This document shows, one piece after another, positions 1 to 20,129 of a stretch of 54,743 nucleotides of DNA. The stretch is from Streptomyces alanosinicus (GTDB lineage Bacteria; Actinomycetota; Actinomycetes; Streptomycetales; Streptomycetaceae), in assembly GCF_014650595.1 (NCBI RefSeq), contig NZ_BMVG01000045.1, forward strand, positions 1 through 54,743. The letters are read 5' to 3'. A model generated the notes under the pieces. The model was not told where the DNA came from. It did not search any database and was given only the letters and a program-made list of their open reading frames with translations. Each line of letters opens with the position of its first letter. The first letter of the stretch is position 1. A program made the translations under genes and the position numbers.

Positions 1-3000
1 TCTGGCCGTGCAGGCGCTGCGGGCGGGTGAGTGTGATCTGGCGTTGGCCGGTGGTGTGACGGTGATGTCGGGTCCGGAGATGTTTGTTGAGTTCTCGCGG
101 CAGCGGGGGCTGGCGGTGGATGGTCGGTGCAAGGCGTTCTCGGACGGCGCGGATGGTACGGCGTGGTCGGAGGGTGTGGGTCTGCTGCTGGTGGAGCGGC
201 TGTCGGACGCCCGGCGCAAGGGGCATCGGGTGCTGGCGGTGGTCGCGGGGTCGGCGGTGAACCAGGACGGTGCGAGCAATGGTCTGACGGCGCCGAATGG
301 TCCGTCGCAGCAGCGGGTGATCCGGCAGGCGCTGGCCGGTGCCGGGCTGAAGCCGGCCGATGTGGACGTGGTGGAGGCGCATGGCACGGGGACGCCGCTG
401 GGTGATCCGATCGAGGCGCAGGCGCTGCTGGCCACCTATGGCCAGGACCGTGAACGGCCGTTGTGGCTGGGGTCGTTGAAGTCGAACATCGGTCACACGC
501 AGGCGGCTGCCGGTGTGGGTGGTGTGATCAAGATGGTGATGGCGATGCGGTACGGGGTGCTGCCGCGCACCTTGCATGTGGACGAGCCGTCGTCGCACGT
601 GGACTGGGCGGCGGGGGAGGTCACCCTGCTGGCCGACAGTGTGGTGTGGCCGCGGTCGGAGGACCGTTTCCGTCGTGCGGGTGTGTCGTCCTTCGGTATC
701 AGTGGCACCAACGCTCACGTCGTCCTCGAAGAGGCTCCCGAGGTGTCGGTGGAGGTGGTTGAGGCGTCGTCCGGGCCGGTGAGGGTGCCGGTGGTGGTGT
801 CGGGTGCGAGTGCGGAGGCGTTGCGGGGTCAGGCGGAGCGGCTGGCGGCGTGGCTGTCGTCCGATTCGGGGCTGTCGCATCGTGATGTCGCGCTGTCGCT
901 GGCGACGACGCGTTCCACGCTGGAGCATCGTGCCGTGCTGCTTGCGGCGGACCAGGAGGAACTGCTGCAAGGCTTGCGGGCGTTGGCGGACGACGACCAG
1001 GCGCCGGGGCTGGTACGGGGTGCGCAGACGCGTGCCGGGAAGACGGCGTTGCTCTTTGCGGGGCAGGGTTCTCAACGGCTCGGTATGGGCCGGGAGTTGT
1101 ACGAGACGTACCCGGTCTTCGCGGCCGCCTTCGACGCCGTCGACGCGGAACTCCCGTTCAGCCTGCGGGACGTGGTGTTCGGTGAGGACGCGGACCTGCT
1201 GAACCAAACCGAGTTTGCCCAGCCCGCCCTGTTCGCCCTGGAAGTCGCCCTCTTCCGGCTGCTGGAGTCCTGGGGTGTGCGGCCCGACGTCCTCGCCGGA
1301 CACTCCATCGGTGAGATAGCCGCCGCGCACGTGGCGGGCATGTGGTCGCTGGCCGACGCCTGCCGTCTGGTGGCGGCGCGGGGCCGGTTGATGCAGGCGC
1401 TTCCGTCCGGCGGTGCGATGGTCGCGCTGCAGGCCACCGAGGGCGAACTTCTGCCGCTCCTCACCGACGAGATGGGAATCGCCGCGGTCAACGGCCCGCA
1501 GTCGGTGGTGATCGCGGGTGCCGTGGACGCGGTGGAGGAGGTGGCCGCGCACTTCCGCACCGAGGGCCGCAAGACCACACCTCTGCGGGTCAGCCATGCC
1601 TTCCACTCCCCGCTGATGGAGCCGATGCTCGCGGACTTCCGCAAGGTCGCCGAGAGCCTGACGTACGAGCGTCCGAAGCTGTCGCTCGTCTCCACGGTGA
1701 CCGGCAAGGCGGCCACCGCCGACGAGCTGATGTCGCCGGACTACTGGGTCGGGCACGTGCGTCAGCCGGTCCGTTACGCCGACGCCGTGCGCACCCTCGC
1801 CGAGCAGGGCATCGGCCGCTATCTCGAACTGGGCCCCGACGGCACCCTCACCGCCCTCGCCCAGACCTCCCTCGACGACGCAGACGAGGCACTGCTCGTA
1901 CCGGCCCTGCGCAAGGACCGCCCCGAGACATCCACTTTCCTCGCCGCGGTCGCCGGGCTGTTCACCCACGGCGCCGATGTCGACTGGCGCGCTCTCTTCC
2001 CCGGAAGCGGGGCTCGCGCGGTGGAGCTGCCGACGTATGCCTTCCAGCGGAAGCGGTTCTGGCCGCAGGCCTCTCACCGGCCCGGTGACCTGGCCGCCGC
2101 CGGGCTCGGTGCGGCCGGACACCCGTTGCTCGGCGCCGCTGTGGAACTGGCGGGCGGGGGAGTGGTGTTGACCGGGCGCCTGTCGCTGCGTTCGCACCCG
2201 TGGCTGCGGGATCACACCGTTCTGGGCGCGGTGGTCTTCCCGGGCACGGGCTACGCCGAGCTGGCGCTGTGCGCCGGCGACCACGTGGACTGTGCCAGGG
2301 TCGAGGAGCTGACGATCGCGGTGCCGCTGGTGGTGCCGGAGCAGGGCATGGTCCGTTTGCAGGTCACCGTCGGTGTGGCGGACGACTCGGGACGCCGCAC
2401 CGTCGAGGTGCACTCACGTCCGCAGGACGCCTCGGACGACACACCGTGGGTGTTGCATGCCGGCGGTCTGCTGGCCCCTGACACGACGACGGAGGCGACC
2501 GCCGACGCGGCGTTCGACCTCGCGGAGTGGCCCCCGAAGGGTGCCGAGCCCCGCCCCGTCGCCGACGTGTACGACCGGTTCGCGGCGGCCGGGCTGGCGT
2601 ACGGCCCGGTGTTCCAGGGGCTACGCACGGTGTGGCGGCGCGGCGACGAGGTGTTCGCCGAGGTCGTGCTGCCGGAGGAGCATGAGGGGCTCGCGGGCCG
2701 GTTCGGAGTGCATCCGGCACTGCTCGACTCGGCCCTGCACGCGGTCCTCTTCGGCCCGCTCGGTGAAGCGGGTGCCGGGCGGCTGCCCTTCTCCTGGAAC
2801 GGGCTGTCGCTGCATGCATCCGGGGCCCGGGCCCTGCGGGTGCGGGTGGCTCCGGCGGGACCCGATGCGGTGACCCTGCACTTGGCCGACCCGGCCGGTG
2901 ACGCGGTCGCTGCCGTCGAGTCGTTGTCGCTGCGCGAGGTGCCGTCCGAACTGGCGACGGGTGCGGGCCTGACCGCCTCCTCCGGGACGTACCGGATCGA

Positions 3001-4745
3001 CTGGACTCCACTGCCGACCGCGACCGCGACCACCTCCACCTCCACATCCACGTCCTCGGCTCCCGCCGACGATGCCTCGCTCGCCGACGGCCGTACGATC
3101 CTGCTGTCGGACCACCTGACCCCGGATGACGATCCGAACGCCGCGCTTCCCGCACTGCCCGTCCGTACCTGGTCCGAGCTGACCCGGGCCGTGCACGACG
3201 GCGACCCGGCCCCCGAGACCGTGCTGCTTCCCTGGAGCGGTGCGGCGGACGCCCCGTTCGAGGGCTCGGTCGCCGCGGCCCATGCCGTCACCGCCGCCGC
3301 ACTGAGCTTCGTACAGGACTGGCTGGCGGCCGACGAGTTCACGGGCACACGGCTCGTGGTGGTGACGCGGGGCGCGGTGGCGGTGACGCCGGACGAGGGG
3401 GCGGATCCGGCGCTGGCCGCTCTGTGGGGCCTGATGCGCGCGGCCCGGACCGAGAATCCCGGCCGTTTCGCGCTGGCCGACCTGGACGGCACACCGGAGT
3501 CCTGGGACACCCTGGTCGCGCTGCTCGCCGACGCGGACACCCTCGCCGCCGAGACCGAACTGGCCGTCCGCGGTGGCACGCCGCTGGTCCCCCGGCTCGT
3601 TGCCGCGTCACTGCCGGCCCCGTCCGTGACGGACGCCCCCTCCGCCACTCGGCCGGTCCGGCTCGCGGACGGCACCGTCCTCGTCACCGGAGGCACCGGC
3701 GGCCTGGGCGCCCTGGTCGCGCGTCACCTGGTCACCGAACACGGCGTACGCCACCTGCTCCTGGCGGGGCGGCGCGGACCGGACGCCCCGGGCGCGGCGG
3801 AACTCACCGCCGAACTCACCGACCTGGGCGCCGATGTCACCGTCGCGGCCTGTGACGTAGCCGACCGACGGGCGCTCGAGACCCTGCTGGCGTCGATCCC
3901 GGCCGACCGTCCGCTGACCGGAGTGATCCACACCGCGGGTGTGGTCGACGACGGTGTGACGGCGTCGCTGACCGAGGAACGGCTGCGTGCGGTGCTGCGT
4001 CCCAAGGCGGACGCGACTGAACATCTCGACGCGCTCACCCGTGATCTGGACCTGGCCGCGTTCGTGCTGTTCTCGTCGGTCTCCGGCACCTTCGGCGGCG
4101 CCGGGCAGGCCAACTACGCGGCGGCCAACGCCTACTTGGACGCCATCGCCGTGTGCCGCCGCCACCTCGGACTGCCCGCCGTCTCCCTCGCCTGGGGCCC
4201 GTGGGCGCCCGGCGCGGGGATGACCGCCGAGCTGACCGAGGCGGATCTGCGCCGCATGGCACGCGGCGGCGTACGGCCGCTCGCCGTCGAACAGGGCCTC
4301 GCGGTCCTCGACGCCGCGCTGCGGGACACCGAGCTCTCCTTCCTCCTCCCGGTCGACCTGGACCTCGCGGCACTGCGCGAACTCCCCGAGGTTCCCGCGC
4401 TGTTGCGTGGCCTGGTCCGCGGCCCGGCCCGGCGTGCCGCGCACACCGGCGGGCACAGGGCGGACGGCGACGAGTTGCGGACCCGGCTGTCGGCCCTGCC
4501 CACCGCCGAACGCGAACCGTTCCTGCTGGACCTGGTGTCCGCTCTGGTGGCCCAGGTGCTCGGCCACGCCTCGGCCGCCGAGGTGGAACCGGGCCAGGCG
4601 TTCAAGACGCTCGGCTTCGACTCGCTGACCTCGGTGGAACTGCGGAACCGCGTCAACGCGGCGACCGGGCTGCGGCTGCCCGCCACGCTGGTCTTCGACC
4701 ATCCGTCGCCCGCCGCGCTCGCCCGGCATCTGCTGACCGCGCTCG
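1..4745 (+). other. PKS module A: KS(partial)-AT-DH-KR-ACP
   Basis: The visible KS half has both catalytic His motifs, EAHGTGT near base 373 and NIGHT near 486; the active-site Cys lies upstream of the window. AT has GHSIG near 1299 and HAFHS near 1595, so malonyl is predicted. DH (about 2110-2960) keeps the HxxxGxxxxP motif (HTVLGAVVFP) and the HPALLDSALH motif, so it looks active. KR (about 3000-4440) has GGTGGLG, a VDD triad of the B type, and YAAANA. ACP has GFDSLTSVELRNR near 4614. Expected outcome is a two-carbon extension with a double bond. A short Thr/Ser-rich linker encoded by a simple repeat lies at about 3013-3060. Confidence 0.9.
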
Positions 4746-7700
4746 GCGGAGACGCCGCCGACCCGCAGGGTGTCGTGCTGCCCGCCGGGAAGGGCGTGGA
4801 CGACGATCCGGTGGTCATCGTGGGCATGGCGTGCCGGTTCCCCGGCGGCGTCGAATCGCCGGACGATCTCTGGCGGCTGGTCAGCGAGGGCGGCGACGCG
4901 ATCGGCGACTTCCCGACCGACCGCGGGTGGGACCTGGAGGCGCTGTACGACCCGGAGCCCGGTCGGCTCGGCAAGAGCTACGTCCGCCGGGGCGGATTCC
5001 TGTACGACGCGGCGTCCTTCGACGCCGGGCTGTTCGGCATCTCGCCGCGCGAGGCGCTGGCCATGGACCCGCAGCAGCGGTTGCTGCTGGAGGTGTCCTG
5101 GGAGGTCTTCGAACGCGCGGGCATCGACCCGACGGCGCTGCGCGGCAGCCGCACGGGGGTGTTCGCCGGTGTCATGGGCCAGTACTACAACTCCTGGCTG
5201 CGCGAGGGCGAGCACGACTCCGACGGCTACCTGCTGACCGGCAACACCAGCAGCGTCCACTCCGGCCGTATCGCCTACAGCTTCGGCCTCGAGGGCCCTG
5301 CGATGACGGTCGACACCGCGTGCTCGTCCTCCCTGGTCACCCTCCACCTGGCCACCCAGTCGCTGCGGTCCGGGGAGTGCGATCTGGCGCTCACCGGCGG
5401 CGTCATGGTGATGTCCACGCCCGACACCTTCGTCGACTTCAGCCAGCAGCGAGGCCTCGCCTCCGACGGCCGCTGCAAGTCCTTCGGGGCCGGAGCCGAC
5501 GGCACGGCCTGGTCCGAGGGCATCGGCATGCTGGTGCTGGAGCGGCTGTCGGACGCCCGCCGCAACGGGCACCGGGTGCTGGCCGTGGTCGCGGGTTCGG
5601 CGGTCAACCAGGACGGTGCCAGCAATGGTCTGACGGCGCCGAACGGTCCGTCGCAGGAGCGGGTGATCCGGCAGGCGCTGGCCGGTGCCGGGCTGAAGCC
5701 GGCCGACGTGGACGCGGTGGAGGCGCATGGCACGGGGACGCCGCTGGGTGACCCGATCGAGGCGCAGGCGCTCCTCGCCACCTATGGCCAGGACCGTCAA
5801 CAGCCCCTCTGGCTGGGCTCGTTGAAGTCGAACGTCGGCCACACGCAGGCGGCTGCCGGTGTCGGCGGTGTGATCAAGATGGTGATGGCGATGCGGCACG
5901 GGGTGCTGCCGCGCACCCTCCACGCCGACGAGCCCTCTCCCTTCGTCGACTGGACGGCGGGCGAGATCACCCTGCTGACGGAGAACGTGGAGTGGCCGCG
6001 GCCGCAGGACCGCCCCCGGCGGGCCGGCGTGTCGTCCTTCGGGATCAGCGGCACCAACGCCCACGTCATCATCGAACAGGCCCCTGACACGGTCACACCC
6101 GAACCGGGGGCGGCCGACGAGTTGCCCGTGACCCCGATCGCCCTGTCCGCCGCGTCCGAGGGCGCCCTGCGCGGCCAGGCCGAACGGTTGTGGGCCCGCG
6201 TCGACACCGATCGCGCACTGCGACTGAGCGACCTGGGGCTGTCGTCGGCGCTGCGGCCCTGGCTGGAGCATCGCGCGGTGGTCCTGGCCGCCGACCGCGA
6301 CGAGCTGCTGCGCGGACTGCGGGCCGTGGCGCTGGGCGGGCACGACACCGGCGTCCTCGCCGGCACCCCCGGCGGCTCCGCCGGCCGACGCCTCGCGTTC
6401 CTGTTCGCCGGGCAGGGCTCGCAACGGCTCGGTATGGGCCGGGAGTTGTACGAGGCGTTCCCGGTCTTCGCCGAGACCTTGGACGGGGTGGACGCGGAGC
6501 TGCCGTTCGCGCTGCGGGAGGTCGTCTTCGGCGGGGACGCGAATCTGCTCAACCGGACGGAGTACGCGCAGCCCGCCCTCTTCGCCCTCGAGGTGGCGCT
6601 GTTCCGGCTGCTGGAGTCGTGGGGCGTGCGCCCGGACATGCTCGCCGGTCACTCGGTCGGGGAGATCGCCGCCGCGCATGTGGCGGGGGTGTGGTCGCTC
6701 GCGGACGCGTGCCGCCTGGTCGAGGCGCGGGGCCGGTTGATGCAGGCGCTGCCCGAGGGCGGCGCGATGGCCGCCGTGCAGGCCACCGAGGACGAGGTGG
6801 CGTCCCTGCTCGACGACCGGGTGGGCGTCGCGGCGGTCAACGGGCCGCAGGCGGTGGTCATTTCGGGTGCGGCCGAGGCCGTCGACGAAGTGGCCGACCA
6901 CTTCCGTGCCCAGGACCGCAAGGTGACGGCCCTGCGGGTCAGCCATGCCTTCCACTCGCCGCTGATGGAGCCGATGCTCGCCGAGTTCCGCGAGGTGGCC
7001 GAGAGCCTCTCGTACGAGCAGCCGCGGATACCGATCGTGTCCACGCTGACCGGTGAGCTCGCGACGGCCGAGGAGCTGATGTCCCCGGCCCACTGGGTGG
7101 ATCACGTGCGCCGGCCGGTCCGGTTCGCCGACGCCGTTCGACGCCTGGACGGACACAGCGTGTCCCGGTTCGTGGAGCTGGGACCGGACGGCACGCTGAC
7201 CGCGCTCGCCCAGGGCGGCCTTGACGGCGACGTGCAGGAGCGGCTGCTGACCCCGACCCTGCGCAAGGACCGTGCCGAGCCGATGAGCCTGCTCTCGGCG
7301 GTCGCGTCGCTGCGTCTGCACGGCGGGCAGGTCGACTGGCCCGCCCTGTTCGCCCCGACGCGGGCGGCCGTGGTGGATCTGCCGACCTACGCCTTCGAAC
7401 ACGAGCGTTTCTGGCCCGAGGGAGCCAGGCCGGGCGGTCCGTCGGCAGCGGGCTTCGCCGACCGTGCGGACGCCGGATTCTGGACGGCCGTCGAGCAGGG
7501 CGACGCCGCTGTGCTGGCCGACTCGCTCGGCGTGGCCGAGGACGCCCTGGACGGACTGCTGCCGGCGCTGTCGTCGTGGTGGCGCGGGCAGCGGGAGCAG
7601 TCCCGGGTGGACGACTGGCTGTACGGCACGAGCTGGAAGCCGCTCGGCACGGTCGCCGCCGGGGCGCTGCCGGGCCGCTGGCTGGCGGTCCTGCCCGCCG

Positions 7701-9601
7701 GGCTGCGGGACGACGCGTGGAGCGGCGCCGTCCTGGACGGTCTCACGGCGAACGGTGCCGAGCCGGCGCGGGTCGTGTACGAGCCCGGCACCGACCGGGG
7801 CGCGCTGGGCGCGCTGCTGACCGCGGCAGCACGGCAGGAGCCGGTCGCCGGGGTCCTGTCCTTCCTGGCGCTGCCCGATCCGAACGGCGAGAACACCACG
7901 GAGGCGACCGGCGGTCAGGACGCCGGTGACGGCGTGCCGGCCGGCCCCGCCGCCACCGCCGTACTCGTGCAGGCACTCGGCGACACCGGCATCGCCGCCC
8001 CGCTGTGGGCGCTGACCAGGGGCGCGGTCTCGGTCAACCGGTCCGACCAGGCGCCCGATCCGGAGCAGGGCGCCGTGTGGGGCCTCGGCCGGGTCGCGGC
8101 ACTGGAGCACCCGGACGGCTGGGGCGGTCTGGTCGACCTGCCCCAGGTCATGGACCGGCGCACGGCGGGCCGCCTGGCCGGTGTGCTCACGGGCCGCACG
8201 GGAGAGGACCAGGTGGCGATCCGGGCGACCGGTGTGTTCGGGCGGCGGCTCGGCCGGACGGCACCCGGCGCACTCGGTGCGGGCTGGCGCCCGTCGGGCA
8301 CCGTACTGATCACGGGCGGTACGGGCGCGCTGGGTGCCCGGGTGGCCCGCTGGGCCGCCGCGCAGGGCGCCGGGCACCTCGTCCTGATCAGCAGGCGCGG
8401 GCTCGACGCGCCCGGCGCACCGCAGCTGCGCGACGACCTCGCCGCCACGGGCGTACGGGTGACCGTGGCCGCCTGCGACGCGGCGGACCGGGACGCGCTC
8501 GCCGCGCTGCTGTCCGAGCACCCGGTCGATGCCGTGGTGCACACGGCGGGTGTCCTGGATGACGGGCTCGTCGAGGCGCTCACCCCGGAACGCTTCACGG
8601 CCGTCCTGCGGGCCAAGGCCGTCGCCGCGCGCAACCTCGACGAGCTGACCCGGGACCGGGAGCTGTCGGCGTTCGTGCTGTTCTCGTCGTTCGCGGGCGC
8701 CATCGGTTCCCCGGGCCAGGGCAACTACGCAGCCGCCAACGCCTACTTGGACACCCTGGCCGAACGGCGCAGGGCGGCCGGGCTGGTGGCCACGTCCGTG
8801 GCGTGGGGGCCGTGGGCGGAAGACGGCATGGCCGCCGACGGCAGCGTCGAGGAGTATCTGCGCCGCCGGGGCCTGACGGGCCTCGACCCGGATCTGGCAC
8901 TGGTGGCGATGGAGCGGCTGGCGGGCGGCGGCGATCCGGCCGCGGTCGTGGCGCGGGCCGACTGGACGCGGTTCGCTCCCGCGTTCACCGCCGGCCGCGC
9001 CACCACCCTGTTCGGGGAGATCCCGGAGGCGGAAGTCGCGCTGGCGGACGCCGTGTCCGGGGCGGACTCCGGTGCCCTGCGGCAGCGGCTGGCCGGGCTC
9101 GGCGCCGACGAACGGTCCGCGGCGCTGGTCGAGTTGGTGCGGGAGCAGGCGGCCCTGGTCCTGGGACATGCCAAGGCCGGAGCGGTGGACCCGGCCCGCG
9201 CCTTCCGGGAGGCGGGATTCGATTCGCTGACCGCTGTGGAACTGCGCAACCGGCTCGGCGCGGCCACCGGCCTCAAGCTGCCGGCGACCCTGGTGTTCGA
9301 CTACCCCGCACCCGTGGACATCGCCCGGTATCTGGAGGCCGAACTCGCCGGCCCCGACGGCGACTCGGCCGGGGAAGCCGGTGTCGTCGCCGAGATCGAC
9401 CGGCTCGCCGAGGCCCTCGCGGCTCAGGCCGGGGCCGGTGGCGAACCGCACCCGGAGATCACGGCGAAGCTGCGGGAACTGCTGGCGATGTGGACCGGCG
9501 CCGACGCCGCCGACGAGACGGACGACGCGGTCGCGGAACTGGATGTGGCGACGGACGAGGAGATGTTCGAGCTGCTCGACAAGGAACTCGGAACCTCCTG
9601 A
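1..9601 (+). CDS. Type I modular polyketide synthase, two modules, 5'-partial
   Basis: The reading frame is already open at base 2, inside a ketosynthase, so the N-terminus lies outside the window. Domains in order: KS (C-terminal part), AT, DH, KR, ACP; then KS, AT, KR, ACP; then a C-terminal docking tail rich in acidic residues and ending DKELGTS. Both ATs carry GHSxG and the HAFH motif typical of malonyl-CoA selection. Both KRs have a GGTGxLG cofactor loop and an intact YAAAN active site. Both ACPs have GFDSL. The tail should pair with the coiled-coil N-terminus of the next PKS, which starts 64 bp downstream, so the two are almost certainly consecutive in the assembly line. No thioesterase is present. 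Function and module order are secure; product structure is not. Confidence 0.97.
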   Translation, partial: LAVQALRAGECDLALAGGVTVMSGPEMFVEFSRQRGLAVDGRCKAFSDGADGTAWSEGVGLLLVERLSDARRKGHRVLAVVAGSAVNQDGASNGLTAPNGPSQQRVIRQALAGAGLKPADVDVVEAHGTGTPLGDPIEAQALLATYGQDRERPLWLGSLKSNIGHTQAAAGVGGVIKMVMAMRYGVLPRTLHVDEPSSHVDWAAGEVTLLADSVVWPRSEDRFRRAGVSSFGISGTNAHVVLEEAPEVSVEVVEASSGPVRVPVVVSGASAEALRGQAERLAAWLSSDSGLSHRDVALSLATTRSTLEHRAVLLAADQEELLQGLRALADDDQAPGLVRGAQTRAGKTALLFAGQGSQRLGMGRELYETYPVFAAAFDAVDAELPFSLRDVVFGEDADLLNQTEFAQPALFALEVALFRLLESWGVRPDVLAGHSIGEIAAAHVAGMWSLADACRLVAARGRLMQALPSGGAMVALQATEGELLPLLTDEMGIAAVNGPQSVVIAGAVDAVEEVAAHFRTEGRKTTPLRVSHAFHSPLMEPMLADFRKVAESLTYERPKLSLVSTVTGKAATADELMSPDYWVGHVRQPVRYADAVRTLAEQGIGRYLELGPDGTLTALAQTSLDDADEALLVPALRKDRPETSTFLAAVAGLFTHGADVDWRALFPGSGARAVELPTYAFQRKRFWPQASHRPGDLAAAGLGAAGHPLLGAAVELAGGGVVLTGRLSLRSHPWLRDHTVLGAVVFPGTGYAELALCAGDHVDCARVEELTIAVPLVVPEQGMVRLQVTVGVADDSGRRTVEVHSRPQDASDDTPWVLHAGGLLAPDTTTEATADAAFDLAEWPPKGAEPRPVADVYDRFAAAGLAYGPVFQGLRTVWRRGDEVFAEVVLPEEHEGLAGRFGVHPALLDSALHAVLFGPLGEAGAGRLPFSWNGLSLHASGARALRVRVAPAGPDAVTLHLADPAGDAVAAVESLSLREVPSELATGAGLTASSGTYRIDWTPLPTATATTSTSTSTSSAPADDASLADGRTILLSDHLTPDDDPNAALPALPVRTWSELTRAVHDGDPAPETVLLPWSGAADAPFEGSVAAAHAVTAAALSFVQDWLAADEFTGTRLVVVTRGAVAVTPDEGADPALAALWGLMRAARTENPGRFALADLDGTPESWDTLVALLADADTLAAETELAVRGGTPLVPRLVAASLPAPSVTDAPSATRPVRLADGTVLVTGGTGGLGALVARHLVTEHGVRHLLLAGRRGPDAPGAAELTAELTDLGADVTVAACDVADRRALETLLASIPADRPLTGVIHTAGVVDDGVTASLTEERLRAVLRPKADATEHLDALTRDLDLAAFVLFSSVSGTFGGAGQANYAAANAYLDAIAVCRRHLGLPAVSLAWGPWAPGAGMTAELTEADLRRMARGGVRPLAVEQGLAVLDAALRDTELSFLLPVDLDLAALRELPEVPALLRGLVRGPARRAAHTGGHRADGDELRTRLSALPTAEREPFLLDLVSALVAQVLGHASAAEVEPGQAFKTLGFDSLTSVELRNRVNAATGLRLPATLVFDHPSPAALARHLLTALGGDAADPQGVVLPAGKGVDDDPVVIVGMACRFPGGVESPDDLWRLVSEGGDAIGDFPTDRGWDLEALYDPEPGRLGKSYVRRGGFLYDAASFDAGLFGISPREALAMDPQQRLLLEVSWEVFERAGIDPTALRGSRTGVFAGVMGQYYNSWLREGEHDSDGYLLTGNTSSVHSGRIAYSFGLEGPAMTVDTACSSSLVTLHLATQSLRSGECDLALTGGVMVMSTPDTFVDFSQQRGLASDGRCKSFGAGADGTAWSEGIGMLVLERLSDARRNGHRVLAVVAGSAVNQDGASNGLTAPNGPSQERVIRQALAGAGLKPADVDAVEAHGTGTPLGDPIEAQALLATYGQDRQQPLWLGSLKSNVGHTQAAAGVGGVIKMVMAMRHGVLPRTLHADEPSPFVDWTAGEITLLTENVEWPRPQDRPRRAGVSSFGISGTNAHVIIEQAPDTVTPEPGAADELPVTPIALSAASEGALRGQAERLWARVDTDRALRLSDLGLSSALRPWLEHRAVVLAADRDELLRGLRAVALGGHDTGVLAGTPGGSAGRRLAFLFAGQGSQRLGMGRELYEAFPVFAETLDGVDAELPFALREVVFGGDANLLNRTEYAQPALFALEVALFRLLESWGVRPDMLAGHSVGEIAAAHVAGVWSLADACRLVEARGRLMQALPEGGAMAAVQATEDEVASLLDDRVGVAAVNGPQAVVISGAAEAVDEVADHFRAQDRKVTALRVSHAFHSPLMEPMLAEFREVAESLSYEQPRIPIVSTLTGELATAEELMSPAHWVDHVRRPVRFADAVRRLDGHSVSRFVELGPDGTLTALAQGGLDGDVQERLLTPTLRKDRAEPMSLLSAVASLRLHGGQVDWPALFAPTRAAVVDLPTYAFEHERFWPEGARPGGPSAAGFADRADAGFWTAVEQGDAAVLADSLGVAEDALDGLLPALSSWWRGQREQSRVDDWLYGTSWKPLGTVAAGALPGRWLAVLPAGLRDDAWSGAVLDGLTANGAEPARVVYEPGTDRGALGALLTAAARQEPVAGVLSFLALPDPNGENTTEATGGQDAGDGVPAGPAATAVLVQALGDTGIAAPLWALTRGAVSVNRSDQAPDPEQGAVWGLGRVAALEHPDGWGGLVDLPQVMDRRTAGRLAGVLTGRTGEDQVAIRATGVFGRRLGRTAPGALGAGWRPSGTVLITGGTGALGARVARWAAAQGAGHLVLISRRGLDAPGAPQLRDDLAATGVRVTVAACDAADRDALAALLSEHPVDAVVHTAGVLDDGLVEALTPERFTAVLRAKAVAARNLDELTRDRELSAFVLFSSFAGAIGSPGQGNYAAANAYLDTLAERRRAAGLVATSVAWGPWAEDGMAADGSVEEYLRRRGLTGLDPDLALVAMERLAGGGDPAAVVARADWTRFAPAFTAGRATTLFGEIPEAEVALADAVSGADSGALRQRLAGLGADERSAALVELVREQAALVLGHAKAGAVDPARAFREAGFDSLTAVELRNRLGAATGLKLPATLVFDYPAPVDIARYLEAELAGPDGDSAGEAGVVAEIDRLAEALAAQAGAGGEPHPEITAKLRELLAMWTGADAADETDDAVAELDVATDEEMFELLDKELGTS
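4801..9345 (+). other. PKS module B: KS-AT-KR-ACP
   Basis: KS has DTACSSS near base 5320, EAHGTGT and NVGHT. AT has GHSVG near 6650 and HAFHS near 6945, so malonyl is predicted. There is no DH; the AT is followed by a post-AT helix (DAGFWTAVEQGD) and then a KR with GGTGALG, an LDD motif of the B type, and YAAANAYLD near 8730. ACP has GFDSLTAVELRNR near 9220. Expected outcome is a two-carbon extension leaving a hydroxyl, by convention of D configuration for B-type KRs. Confidence 0.9.
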
Positions 9602-9665
9602 CCACCCGGCTCCGGCGACGGGGTCCACGCACGGCTTTGCGAGGAAGGCAAGGAAATGGGGCACG

Positions 9666-20063
<10,398 letters not shown>

Positions 20064-20129
20064 CACCGGCCACCACCGCACCGCACCTCACCCAAGCAGT
20101 TCCCCGACAGCCAAGGAGAAGAACCACAG

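Noticed and set aside
3013..3060. Simple repeat of Thr/Ser codons as a possible functional tandem repeat
   Set aside because: It lies in a DH-KR linker, where such low-complexity stretches are common in PKS genes; similar ones occur near 12355 and 18256.
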